This document shows positions 17,106-27,900 of a stretch of 64,000 nt of DNA, in pieces (the first letter of the stretch is position 1; each line of letters starts with the position of its first letter). Under the pieces are notes generated by a model that was given only the letters and a program-made list of their open reading frames with translations, was not told the DNA's origin and searched no databases. The DNA comes from an uncultured Phycisphaerales bacterium. Its GTDB lineage: Bacteria > Planctomycetota > Phycisphaerae > WQYP01. Location: assembly GCA_903845195.1 (NCBI GenBank), contig CAIMWO010000061.1:1-64000 (forward strand). Reading direction: 5' to 3'. The translations under genes were made by a program, and so were the position numbers.

Positions 17106-20100
17106 TTATCTCCGTAATACTGCCTCTATCCAGTCCGCAGCATCGGACTTGTTTCCGTCACCCGCATCACCCACCACCAGCCGCAGACGTTTGGCCCCTT
17201 TGACCTCCACATCGACATCTCGCGGGGCGTCCAGCCCCGACATCACAGGTGATTCCCATATCTTTTTGCCATCTGCGTAAACCTCAAATGTGACCGAGCC
17301 GCGGCCTTCCGTCGCCGCATCCACGCCCACCTTTGCCGTGAATCGCGAATATTGCCCGTTCAAGGGTACCTCGACCAGCGACCGCGCAAACGTTCCCAAA
17401 CCGTTCGCATATGCCGTCGCTCCGATCTTCAGCGGCGATCCGATGACATTCCTCGCATACCGCAAATGTCCCACATTTTGATCGGCATGAATGGCCCCCA
17501 CCGCGGCCAGATCGAACACCCCCTTGTCCGAAGGCAGGCATTGCATCACCTGCCAGCCCAGCGTGTTGCCCGCGGTCGTGTACTTCAGTTCGATCTCCGC
17601 CTTTGAGGCCTTCCCGAGAATCGCGCGGGGCATAATAAATATCGCATCGCGAAATCCTGATGCCAGTTGCGGGTCCGAGCGCATCAGGTCCCACGTTCCC
17701 GTCGCCGTGCCGTTGACGAATACATCCGCCGACTGCCCGGTCTCATCGAGAAAAAACTGCTTACGCAAAACCAGATCCCCCTCCACAGGCACATCCACGG
17801 CGAATTTCTCGCTTTCCCCTTTGGCAAAAACGCGGCCTTCGCGAACGCGCAGCATGCCGTCGATCGCTCGTCCAGAGAACTTCCGCACCGCGCCCCCTGT
17901 TGCCGGAAATGCCGCCAGCATCCGCTGCGACCAATTCCCCCCGTCCGCATCGAACACCTGTATCCGCTCCAGCCCCTCCGCGGATGCCAATGTAAACATC
18001 ACCGGCATCTTTCCCACCGCATAGGTCCCGTCCTTCGCCGGCGCGACCGGCGCTCCGACCAAATCCTCCGCAGCCTCCACCTTCATCGCGCCAAGAGAGG
18101 CCCGCCCGGCATCATCATTCCGCCAAATCACCACCACCGGTTTCCCATCGCCCTTTCGCGTGAAAGCCAGGCATCGTGTGCGATCCGGGATGGCATCGGC
18201 AATCACAACTTCCTGCGGGTGCTCCAATCCGCCCAGCAACGTTCGCGTGCGGGCCAGCGCCCACCATGCGGGACGCAACTGCAGCGTCGGCAACTGCTCC
18301 GTCGTCGGCGGAACGCTCAAAACATTGCGCCACGTAAGCCCAAGCCCGCCGCGGGAATCATCTTCATTACGCACCGTCAGCTCCGGCGAAATGCCGTACC
18401 GGGCCAATAGAAATTCTGAACGCACCAGGTACGCCGCCTGGTCAAAACTGTTGAGCCCCGCCGCATCCTTCTCCACGGCCCAATCCAAATCGGTAAGCAA
18501 AATGCTCCTTTTCTCTTTGGCGCCCGGCGGATTCAGCACAGCATCGAGTTCTTCCAGATACGCCGGCACCTCCGCATCCTCCGGCGAAATCCTCCCGACA
18601 TCCAGCCGCACGTTAACCCCCGTGATGTCCTCGAATGCCCCGAGCTTTCCCAGCTCCTTCAAATAACCCACCGCAGTCGTCCGATTCATCCCCCCGATCA
18701 ACAACGGCGTCTTCGGACAATACGCTCGTCGATATTTCCCCGCCGACGCCAGCATCTGCGCAAACTTCTCCGGCTTCACCCCCATCGGCCCCTCCGTATC
18801 CGGATTGTTCCATACGACGAATCCCCCGACATCCTTCCCCACACCCCGCATGACTTCACGCACATACGCATCCCAATCGTCCAAGTCGTCCGGCACCAGA
18901 AAAATATCGACCGCATGGCCGATGTCCCGCTGCCGGCGCGAAAATGCCCCGACCTTCATCTGCTCATGCCCCACGCCCGCCGCCCAGTAAGCCGAGTAGC
19001 CCAGCAGAACATAAGGTTCGCCGCCGGCCGCCTTCACCGGCTGCGTGCGCGTGCGAATGGTGTCGAGCTGTAAATTCCCCGGAAAATGCTCCACCCAGTC
19101 CCAGTCTTCATCAACGAACGCAAACCGATCGTGCAATGCCCCGCGCAGCTTCCACGGATCCTTCAGTGCCCCGGCCACTTCCGAGCCCAGGAAAGGCGAA
19201 ACGTCGCCAATGATCACATCATCATTCGTCGCGGCAGTCTCGATATCGCCCCTCTTCAGCGCAACCCGAAGTTTGTAAGCCCCAGCCGGCGCATGCTCGA
19301 CCAGCGCCAATTCCTCTTGCGTGCCCGGGGCCAGTTCGACCGTCCGCTTAAGACCGCCCACGACCACGCCGCGCCAGTCCGTCATTCCGCCGGTGAGTTC
19401 CGCTTTGACTGCCCCCTTCAAATCATAGTTCGCAACTCTGATCTTCACCGGGTCGCCCGGCCGCAGAACATTGGATTCCCCGGCCCGCTCCACCACCAAC
19501 CCCATCCTCTGATTCGCCGGCAACTGCGTCGTCACCTGCACGTCATCCACGTACACCGTTCCCGACGCCACGCCCGCATCCGCACCCAGCACGCACAAAT
19601 GCAGTCCGAGAGGATAATTGGGCGTAAACGGCGAAGCTCCAATGTCGGATTTGTAGTTACTCTGGGGAACAGGAAGCTTAAACGTCAGTTTCTTCCATCC
19701 GGAAAAATCAATCTTCACCGCATTGGCCAGCGGTCCCTCCGTGGATCGCCCCAGAAACATATTCCATTGCCCCTGCGGAGCGCCTTTGACGATGCCGCGG
19801 CGATCGCCGATCAGCGGGTAAAACAACGCCCCCGAGTTGTCGCCGTACACCCACATGGAAACTTCCGTGGGAACCCCCGGCAGCGACGGATCGATCGATA
19901 CCAGACGCTGTGGCAGTTTAGATTTGTCCCATTCAATCGCCAGCGATTGCTTCCCGGAATGCGCCTGCGCCGTCGAGGTCATCGCCAGTGGCTGGGCATT
20001 AAACACCCCCGCCGCCTGCAGTCCGACATAGCCCCGCACCAATTCAAAATCAGCAAACGGCACCAAGCTATCCGGACGCGAAATCATGATCTCACGGGAA

Positions 20101-21926
20101 GTCGATACCGAAACATCGCGCGCATCCGACGCCACCACCTGAAGCTTGAACGGCCCGTCGCGCGCCGCCAGCGCCGCAGCACTCTGGGCCAAAGGAATCG
20201 TAAACGTCTTCGCTTCCTTCGCGGCAATCTCTAAATCGACATTTCCGCTCGCAGCAATCGCATCATTGCGATCGAGAACCGCCCACGTCGCCTTCACCTT
20301 CCGCGTCCCCGTGTACCAGGAGTTCTGAATAGTCGCCGTGGCATTGGCCGCCGGCTGATAACAAAGCGACGGATCGTCATAACCAACCTGCACGGAAAGC
20401 GCCCCGGAAGCCGGCAGTTGCGTCTCCACGTACACCGAACCGATCAGCACCTCCCCGCTCTGCGAACCGGATGGCCCCGGCGTAACGTGGAATGCCGTCA
20501 GTTCCAGCGGATAGTCCAGATCATAAGTGGAGCCGCGGGACGTGTTCTTCCCGATGCCATTCCCCGGCAGTTCCACCGTGAAATAGCGCCAGTCCGTAAA
20601 ATCCAGCCTGCACAGCGGCATGTCCGCGGTGATTCTCCGCCACCCGCCGGGCCAGAATTCAACGCCGTCTGTGTAATCGAGCACCAGGGCCGATAGCAGC
20701 GCGCCCGACCCGTCCCCCTTCACCCACACGCCCATGCGATACGCATTCCCCGGCAAGTACCGGTCGACGCCCGACCATGCCAACCCATGACCGTTCCACG
20801 CCAGCTTCATCGCATACTTGCCCCGCGGCATCGAATCGCCAACTTGCTCCTGGGCAGAATCGCCAACCTCCACGCGCTCGATCCGCGCACTGGTCTGCGT
20901 CACCGCCGTGAATCGCTGACCCTCCGCATGCGCCCACTCCTGCCAGTTGTGCGTGTGCATCGGAAATCTGTCCGGCAGTCCCGCGGTAAACCAGCGCCCC
21001 GTGACATTCGAAAAATCGTCGAACAGACAAGTCGAGTTGCCCATCACCACCGTCCGCTCGACCTTTCCCGCCACCTCTGAAAAATCCGTCGACAGCACGT
21101 CCAAACTGACTTTGAACGGAGGCAGAAACGCATCGAGATTATCTGCTTTGGCCGAGAATTCGATTTCTTTTCCTTCGCCCGGTCCCAGTTCCAGCGGCAG
21201 GTCGCGATCCACCACCAGGTTTTCATTGCGATCCATCACCGTCATCCGCGCCCGCACTTTTCCCCCCGTCGCCCCAAACGTTCGCACATCAACGCTCATC
21301 GCAATATCCGCACTGAACGGCCGCACCGTCTTGCCGATAAGCTCCGCAGTAAACGTAGCCGTGGGTGGATTGGCCGCCGGAACCACGCGAAGATCATCGA
21401 GAAAAATTGCCCCGTCGAGTTTCCCCCCGGCCCCCGCGGAAATCTGAATGCCATCAAGCCAGATGGCCCGACCCGCAGGAATCGCCCTCGCGTCCAGCGA
21501 TACTTCCTTCCACTGATCGAAATCCAGTTTCACCGGCGGCACACGCAGCTCCTGTTGCTGCTCCAAACTACGCCGCCCTTCCCCGTCCGCTTTCACGGCC
21601 GCATGCCGCAGCGTCAACTGCAGTTCATTTCCCGATCCGTCACCCTTGATCCAAAGCTTCAAAGTCCCCGCAGCCGGGACGATGAGGCGATTGTCCGGCA
21701 GATTCAGCGATCCGCTGCGCGAACCGGGGTTCAGGTGATAGCTGAGCTTGCCCGATGCCAGCCCGACCTTCGGCGCAGTCCGATCCGGCTCGATCGAAAT
21801 CATGGCATTGCCGGGCAGCGGCGAAGAAAAATTGTCGATCAGGTAGTACGACTCCGCGCGCACGATTGCCGGCAGACACAGAATTCCAAGTGCCGCAAGG
21901 AGCCATTGGCGACGGTGGGAATTCAT
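17106..21926 (-). CDS. Large secreted protein with jelly-roll modules, TIM-barrel-like core and C-terminal NPCBM domain
   Basis: The 1606-residue product has a signal peptide (WLLAALGILCLPAIVRAE). Three carbohydrate-binding-like jelly-rolls start at about 25, 305 and 640 (IDNFSSPLPGN, LFDDFSNVTGRW, PFADFELVRGY), and beta-sandwich linkers alternate with them. A probable glycosidase-like alpha/beta region lies at about 950-1250, with FVVWNNPDTEGPMG, TPLLIGGMNR and ILLTDLDWAVEKDA. The C-terminal 150 residues match NPCBM, ending in YADGKKIWESPVMSG and AADWIEAVLRR. The catalytic acids cannot be assigned from sequence alone. Its ATG overlaps the stop of the giant upstream gene as ATGA. Confidence 0.85.
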   Translation of the reverse strand: MNSHRRQWLLAALGILCLPAIVRAESYYLIDNFSSPLPGNAMISIEPDRTAPKVGLASGKLSYHLNPGSRSGSLNLPDNRLIVPAAGTLKLWIKGDGSGNELQLTLRHAAVKADGEGRRSLEQQQELRVPPVKLDFDQWKEVSLDARAIPAGRAIWLDGIQISAGAGGKLDGAIFLDDLRVVPAANPPTATFTAELIGKTVRPFSADIAMSVDVRTFGATGGKVRARMTVMDRNENLVVDRDLPLELGPGEGKEIEFSAKADNLDAFLPPFKVSLDVLSTDFSEVAGKVERTVVMGNSTCLFDDFSNVTGRWFTAGLPDRFPMHTHNWQEWAHAEGQRFTAVTQTSARIERVEVGDSAQEQVGDSMPRGKYAMKLAWNGHGLAWSGVDRYLPGNAYRMGVWVKGDGSGALLSALVLDYTDGVEFWPGGWRRITADMPLCRLDFTDWRYFTVELPGNGIGKNTSRGSTYDLDYPLELTAFHVTPGPSGSQSGEVLIGSVYVETQLPASGALSVQVGYDDPSLCYQPAANATATIQNSWYTGTRKVKATWAVLDRNDAIAASGNVDLEIAAKEAKTFTIPLAQSAAALAARDGPFKLQVVASDARDVSVSTSREIMISRPDSLVPFADFELVRGYVGLQAAGVFNAQPLAMTSTAQAHSGKQSLAIEWDKSKLPQRLVSIDPSLPGVPTEVSMWVYGDNSGALFYPLIGDRRGIVKGAPQGQWNMFLGRSTEGPLANAVKIDFSGWKKLTFKLPVPQSNYKSDIGASPFTPNYPLGLHLCVLGADAGVASGTVYVDDVQVTTQLPANQRMGLVVERAGESNVLRPGDPVKIRVANYDLKGAVKAELTGGMTDWRGVVVGGLKRTVELAPGTQEELALVEHAPAGAYKLRVALKRGDIETAATNDDVIIGDVSPFLGSEVAGALKDPWKLRGALHDRFAFVDEDWDWVEHFPGNLQLDTIRTRTQPVKAAGGEPYVLLGYSAYWAAGVGHEQMKVGAFSRRQRDIGHAVDIFLVPDDLDDWDAYVREVMRGVGKDVGGFVVWNNPDTEGPMGVKPEKFAQMLASAGKYRRAYCPKTPLLIGGMNRTTAVGYLKELGKLGAFEDITGVNVRLDVGRISPEDAEVPAYLEELDAVLNPPGAKEKRSILLTDLDWAVEKDAAGLNSFDQAAYLVRSEFLLARYGISPELTVRNEDDSRGGLGLTWRNVLSVPPTTEQLPTLQLRPAWWALARTRTLLGGLEHPQEVVIADAIPDRTRCLAFTRKGDGKPVVVIWRNDDAGRASLGAMKVEAAEDLVGAPVAPAKDGTYAVGKMPVMFTLASAEGLERIQVFDADGGNWSQRMLAAFPATGGAVRKFSGRAIDGMLRVREGRVFAKGESEKFAVDVPVEGDLVLRKQFFLDETGQSADVFVNGTATGTWDLMRSDPQLASGFRDAIFIMPRAILGKASKAEIELKYTTAGNTLGWQVMQCLPSDKGVFDLAAVGAIHADQNVGHLRYARNVIGSPLKIGATAYANGLGTFARSLVEVPLNGQYSRFTAKVGVDAATEGRGSVTFEVYADGKKIWESPVMSGLDAPRDVDVEVKGAKRLRLVVGDAGDGNKSDAADWIEAVLRR

Positions 21927-24900
21927 TTTGCACTCCTGTTCGGCCGGGCGGGTCTGCGCGCGGGCTGGGCTTTCGCCGGTGGCGTCGCACCATCTGTCTG
22001 CGGCCGCCAAAGACGAACCGGTCCGTTGTAGGTCACAAACGTGCGGTTATTGATGGTGGCGACCGAAACCTCTGAACCGATCAGGCACAGCGCATCGCCG
22101 TACTTCAAAACCGCCGTAACCTGGCCGCTGGCCGGGCTCGTAAAACGCTCATCCGCCTGGCCATCCGCTCGCCGCAGAACGCGCAGCCCACCCGCAGTGG
22201 GCACCAGAAGCTGCGTATCCGTCGCGACCGGTTGTCCCGTGATTCGCGTATCAAGCGTGCGTTTCCAGGTTACCGCCCCATCGGCTGAAACCAGGGCAAT
22301 CGTGCCCTGCTCCGTCGCGAACACGATGCCGTCTTCAGTGACCACCGGGCACATCGAAATGTAGCCATCGAGCCCCGGCGTGTTCTTCCAGAGCGCGTTG
22401 CCGGTGGCAGCGTCAAAACAATGCATTGTGCCGGACTCATCACCCAGGTACACGCGATTGTTTGCCACTGCCGGGCTGGATCGCGTGAATCTGGCGATGG
22501 GCGATTTCCACAGCGGCAAACCCGCCTGCGCATCGATTGCGTAAAGATAGCCGTCGAAAGAACTGGCAAACACGCGATTTCCCGCTAGCGCCGGCGCCGA
22601 ACGCACCTTGTCGCCCGTGGCAAACTCCCAGATGAGCGTGCCCGAATCCACGTCCAGCTTGTAGACCTTGCCATCATCCGACCCCACGAAGACATCATCG
22701 CCCGAAGGAGTCGGCGAAGAATAAACGCGGCCGCCCGTGGCAAACTGCCACAGCGCGCTCCCGTCATTGCCGATAGCATACACTTTCTGATCCGCCGATC
22801 CGACCAGCAGACGCCCGGCAAAACGCGCCGGCGTCGACGTCGGCGTCACCGACGCCAGCGACCAGTGGTTCGCGAATTCAAACGCCCGCACCTTGGCATC
22901 GGCCGCCGGAATCTTCAGCGCCTGAATCCCGCCCCAGGCCTGACCATAGGTGAAAAGCCCGTCGGCAACCGTCGGCCCCACAGAATACGCCGGCGCATCG
23001 TTGCCCGCGTTTGAGATCTCCGCGTACGTACCGACCGCATCCCCCGAAAGCGTGACCGGCACATGCGCCGGGGTCCCCATGAACATCGGCACCGCGTCGG
23101 GATCGCTCGTAAAGGACTTGGTGCTGCCGGAAACCTCCGGCCCCCCCAGCGGCCCATACACTTCAATCTCGGTCATGCATTCCTGGTGCGCCGAATGATA
23201 GCCCGACAGAATCTTGAGCACATCCGTATAGATGGGCTCGGGAAAATGAATCACGATGAAGCGCCGCGTGTTCCCCCTAACCAGCGCCACATCATTGGGA
23301 AGCTTGGTCTTGAGATCATTGCTGAGAATCGAAAGGGTGTGGTAGACGTTGTCCGGCGTGGCGTCGTTCAGGTACAGCACGATGTGCGACACCCACGACG
23401 GCTTGGTGAACACGACCGAAAAACCCATGTTGTCCGGCTGATACGACCACACCGGGCCGACATCATCGAGCCGCCCGTTCTGCAGGTACGCCTGCTCCTG
23501 CGTCCAGATGATCGACGTGTTGGCCTCGCCCGTGCGCATGCCCACGACGTGGTTGCGGCCGCGCAGCGTGTCCGTCAGCGCTCGCGGAATGCGGTCATAT
23601 TGAAAGCGGTAATCGCGCACAAACGTCGGCTCGATCGCGGCAAGCTCCGCGTTGGCCAGAAGATTGGGGGACGGAAAACGAATCGGCCGCAGCGACACAT
23701 GGTCCACCCGCGCCGCCCCGCCCTCGGTTTCAAACCCGACGTCCAGCGTATCGGTATCCGGCAAGGACTTGACCGCCTGCCGTCCAAAAAGCCATTTGCC
23801 GACCTGCCCCTGGTGCGCCGAAAACTTGCACGCATCGAGCGTATCCTGCTTGCCTGACGAAACGTTCGCCCCCGCGATGAGCTTCGTTTCTTCGCTATCC
23901 ACTTGATAATAGAACTCGAGAAGATACGTAGCCGACGGAATGATCCGCCGCTGCACGCGCTGCGTCACCAGTTGACCCGGCGTGAGCTGCAGCGCCGCTT
24001 TGCCCGAAAACGCCGGCCCTGCAATCGTCGGCTTGCCACCGGAAACGGCCCACGCATCCGCCGTCTCAAAATCCGTATTGACCAGTTGCTCGATGCCCAT
24101 CCGGAAAACTTTGTCGTAATCACCCGGCGCGTCGATCGCCGTGGGTAGATAATCGGGCGTCGAATCGATATCGCGCCGCACGCCCGCTGCTACATAAGCC
24201 GGATAGTCGGCGCTGGGCAGCTCCTTCAGGGACCGCACGTTGGAAGCCCACACACGCTTGCCGGAAAGATCAAGCTTGATCAACTCGCCGTTATTGCATC
24301 CTGCGATCAGCCCGTCCGTGGTGCCTTGCAATATTCCTTGGAAGGGAAGCTGATACCGCCAAAGCGATTTGCCGTCGGCCAGACTGATGCAATCCACGAG
24401 ACCGTCGACCGTCTGCCGGTAAATTCGCGACTCGTCCGCAGCCAACACGTCCAGCGACGGTATGCACACCAGGTCCGACACCGCCCGAAGCTTGGTATGC
24501 TCTTGAACATCCCGGCGAATAAATCCGCTGACGGTCTTTTCCAGCGTCAAACCGTCCCGCAGGTAATCGGGCTTGACCGGCCCCATCGGACCGAGGTGAT
24601 TATCGTCAAAGAGCGGCCCGCTTACGTCGCGGCCACCGCCGCACCAGACATACGGCTGCGGCGAATCCGCATTCCAATACACACCCCAATTGCCGGCTTT
24701 CCGAAACAGTCCTGGATCTTCGCTGTTTTCGAAAAGCACTTGCCCCGTCCGCGCATCCAGCACTTTGGGAACGTGCCGCCAGAATGGGGTCGGATTACCG
24801 CGATGTTCCGGATCGGGAGTCGACCCCGCGATGATTTCCTCCGAGCAGGCAATCCTGCCCCCGTCCGGAGAAATCGCAAACTCACCCAGTTGCAGCGTGT

Positions 24901-27900
24901 GGCTAAAAGCCGCGGCCAGACCCTGCTCGGCTTCCTTCGGGTACGCCGCAATCGCGGCCGCCCGATCGAAGAACCACATCTTCTGCCCATCAAACGAAAC
25001 CGCCAGAAGCCCCGATCGCCCCTGGATCAGCAATTGCCGCAGTGGCGTGTTGATGCGTATCCGGCATTCCGTGTCGTGCGCCCCCTCCCAGAATCCGCCA
25101 TATCCGTGCCCATCCTGCCATTCCGTCGCCGCAAATTTCTTGAGCACCTTCCCTGTGGAGGAATCTATCAGGAACGCAAAGAATCCACGCGACGTCGCCG
25201 CGATGATGCGCTTGCCGGAGTCGTAGAACTTCGCGCAATAGACATTTTGCTCGGGCAGGTAAGTCTTCCATAGCAACTTGCCATCCGCCCCAAAGCAGAA
25301 AAGATTCTCACCGTACCCGCGGCTGCCTGCCAAAATGCGACCGGTGGCAGGATCGAGATCGATCGTACGGAACTGCTCGCGATTTGCCAGAACGCTGGCA
25401 AACGACTGCGGCGCAGCGGCCGAGCCGGTGACGGTCGTGAGTTGGGCCTTTGGGTCCGGTTCCGCCTTGGTCAGTGGAAGATGTACCGGCGTATCAGCAT
25501 CTGCACTCGGCGACAGAACCGCATCAATTCCGCGGCCTAACCCGGCCTCATCAAACGACAGAATCGTCAGCGTATCGAACACCGAAGAAAAACCCCGCGG
25601 CGTCCAGTCCACCAGGCACCGGCCCGGTCCGGGAAAATTCGCCGAAACCGGCTCGACCAGCGCATCACGCCGGATCAACGCTTCGATCAGCCGATTCTCA
25701 TAACGCTTGCCCATCAAGATCATCGGTGCATCGACAAAAATGCCCGGCTCCACCACTTCCCCACGCCACAGTCGCGTGCCGTCGAGCACCGGCGGCTGGG
25801 CATCAAAGCCGCCGGCAAGATGCGTCACGTCGGCAACACGTACAATCTTCGCCTCCCGCCCCGCCGCCGCCAGCGCCTTCTGCAGACGCTCCGCCTGCGC
25901 CCGAACCCACGGCTGCTCGTCATCCAGCGCAATCACCAACGGAGTCTTCGCCGCCAGAAACGCACGAACCTGCGCCGCATCATGCATGCGGACCGCCCGC
26001 TCATCGAGCGTCGCCAGCGCCGGCGCCCCTGCAACTATCTCAAACGGCGCCTCGGCGACCGTCCCCGCAATGAGTTCCTTCACCCGAAGTTTCCACGTCC
26101 CCACCGGCACGTTCACCGGAATTCGATACGCCCCGTGATATTCCGGCGCACCGACACGGAAAACTTCATAGAAAGTCTTCCCTGCCGCATCGACCACCGT
26201 GATCTGCAGCGGAAATCCCGCATCGATCCCCTGCCCCTTCGCATCCTGCACCGCGATTTGATATGTCAGATCCGTTCCCGCCGCCAGCCGCGGCACACAC
26301 CCGATCGCCACGCGTCCAATCGCCGCAGGAAGAAACGCGAGAATCTTCCCCGGATAGTCCCGCATGTCCGCCCGAACCGTCATCCACTCGCCATCTGTCT
26401 TCACGTCCAGCGGTTTGTTTTCCAGCATGTCGTAGCAAAACGCCGGACGCTTCGGAAACCGTAGCGTCGGAACATCCGGCGCCTGATACAGCGTCTTGCT
26501 CAGGCCCGCAAATCCCACCGGCGCAAAATTCGGTAGAATCATGTACTGCCCATCCCGGCACTTCAGCCAGTCGGGCCCGACCAGCATGTTGTGCTCCGCC
26601 GCCGGAAGGCAATACCGCGGCAACGTCTCGCGCATCAGCTTCGTCATCTCCTGCGTCTGATCGAACACCATCGTGAACTCGTAGTCTTCGTAACGCGGAA
26701 ATGACCCGCCGATCTTCTGATCGTACTCGTCGAGTTCCGAATCCAGACGCACAATGCGTTCCACCGGCAGCTTGCTCGACCGCTCCACAATCACCGTCTT
26801 GCCCGCATCCACCAGCCGCCGAAGTTGCGCCAGCAAGTCCGGCGAAACTTCATCCTCGTACGCAATGCCCGGCACAAAAATCACCTGGTAATCCATCCCC
26901 TTGCCCGCCCGCACCTGATGGTCGTAAAGGAAATCCGCCGGGAATCCCGCCCGGGCACATGCCACCCACAGCCCCTCGCATTGCATCGCCAGATTGTTCG
27001 GCTTGCGCCCCGCCACCCAGGCCGCCTCGCGCGAATAGAAAATGGCCACCTTCTGATACCCGCGCTGCGACGCAACAAACAAATCGCCGTAAGGCGTGCA
27101 CAGTTTCCCCGCGATATTCTGCAGATTCGCCCTGTCCTCCTCCGTGAAATAACTGAATCCCTCCACTTTTTGCGACAGCCCAAAAAACGCCTGCCGCAGC
27201 ACGTGATCGCCAAATGCGCTCGGTGCATGATTCGAGTGCAACTGCGTCCAGACCGGAATGTCATCGCGGATGCGCAGGATGTCCGCCATCATCGGCGCAA
27301 ACACCGGCCGATCGCCCGACCCCCCATCCTTGTACATCACGCACACCGCGGTATCGAGCGAAGCGAAAACGTCCGGCGCTGTCCCGTTCACCGCCAGGCT
27401 CGCCCCGTTGTGCCCCCACGCACGGAACTGCGTCCAGTTCTGCGACCACGGCGCCAACTGCTTCGTGATCCACGCCATCCGGTCGGAAAATACCCGCCAA
27501 TCCGCATCCTGATGCGCCGCCCACGTGCGATAAAGCTGCAAATCCTCAAACCGCCGCTGGCCCACCGGACGCGAAGTGAAACGGTCGAATGCCTTGAGTG
27601 CATCCGAAGAGGTCAGCCCCGGATGCGCCTCCCGGTAACTCATCTCCTGCGCTTTAAAAAACGAAGCCAGCACCCACGGCGGCGCATCATTGTCCCCGGA
27701 GTCATAAAGCTCATCATAAAGACAAACCCCCGAAAACCCCGGCGAAAACCGCATCGACGCCGTCTCCAGCGCACTATATCGCTGGCACGCATCCAGAACG
27801 CGCTGCCCTCGCGGCAACATCGCATCGTGCTGCGTAAACAAGTCCTCGTAGAACCGCAGGTTGTGTCGCACCATTTCGCCCAAAAATCGATCGCGCCCCG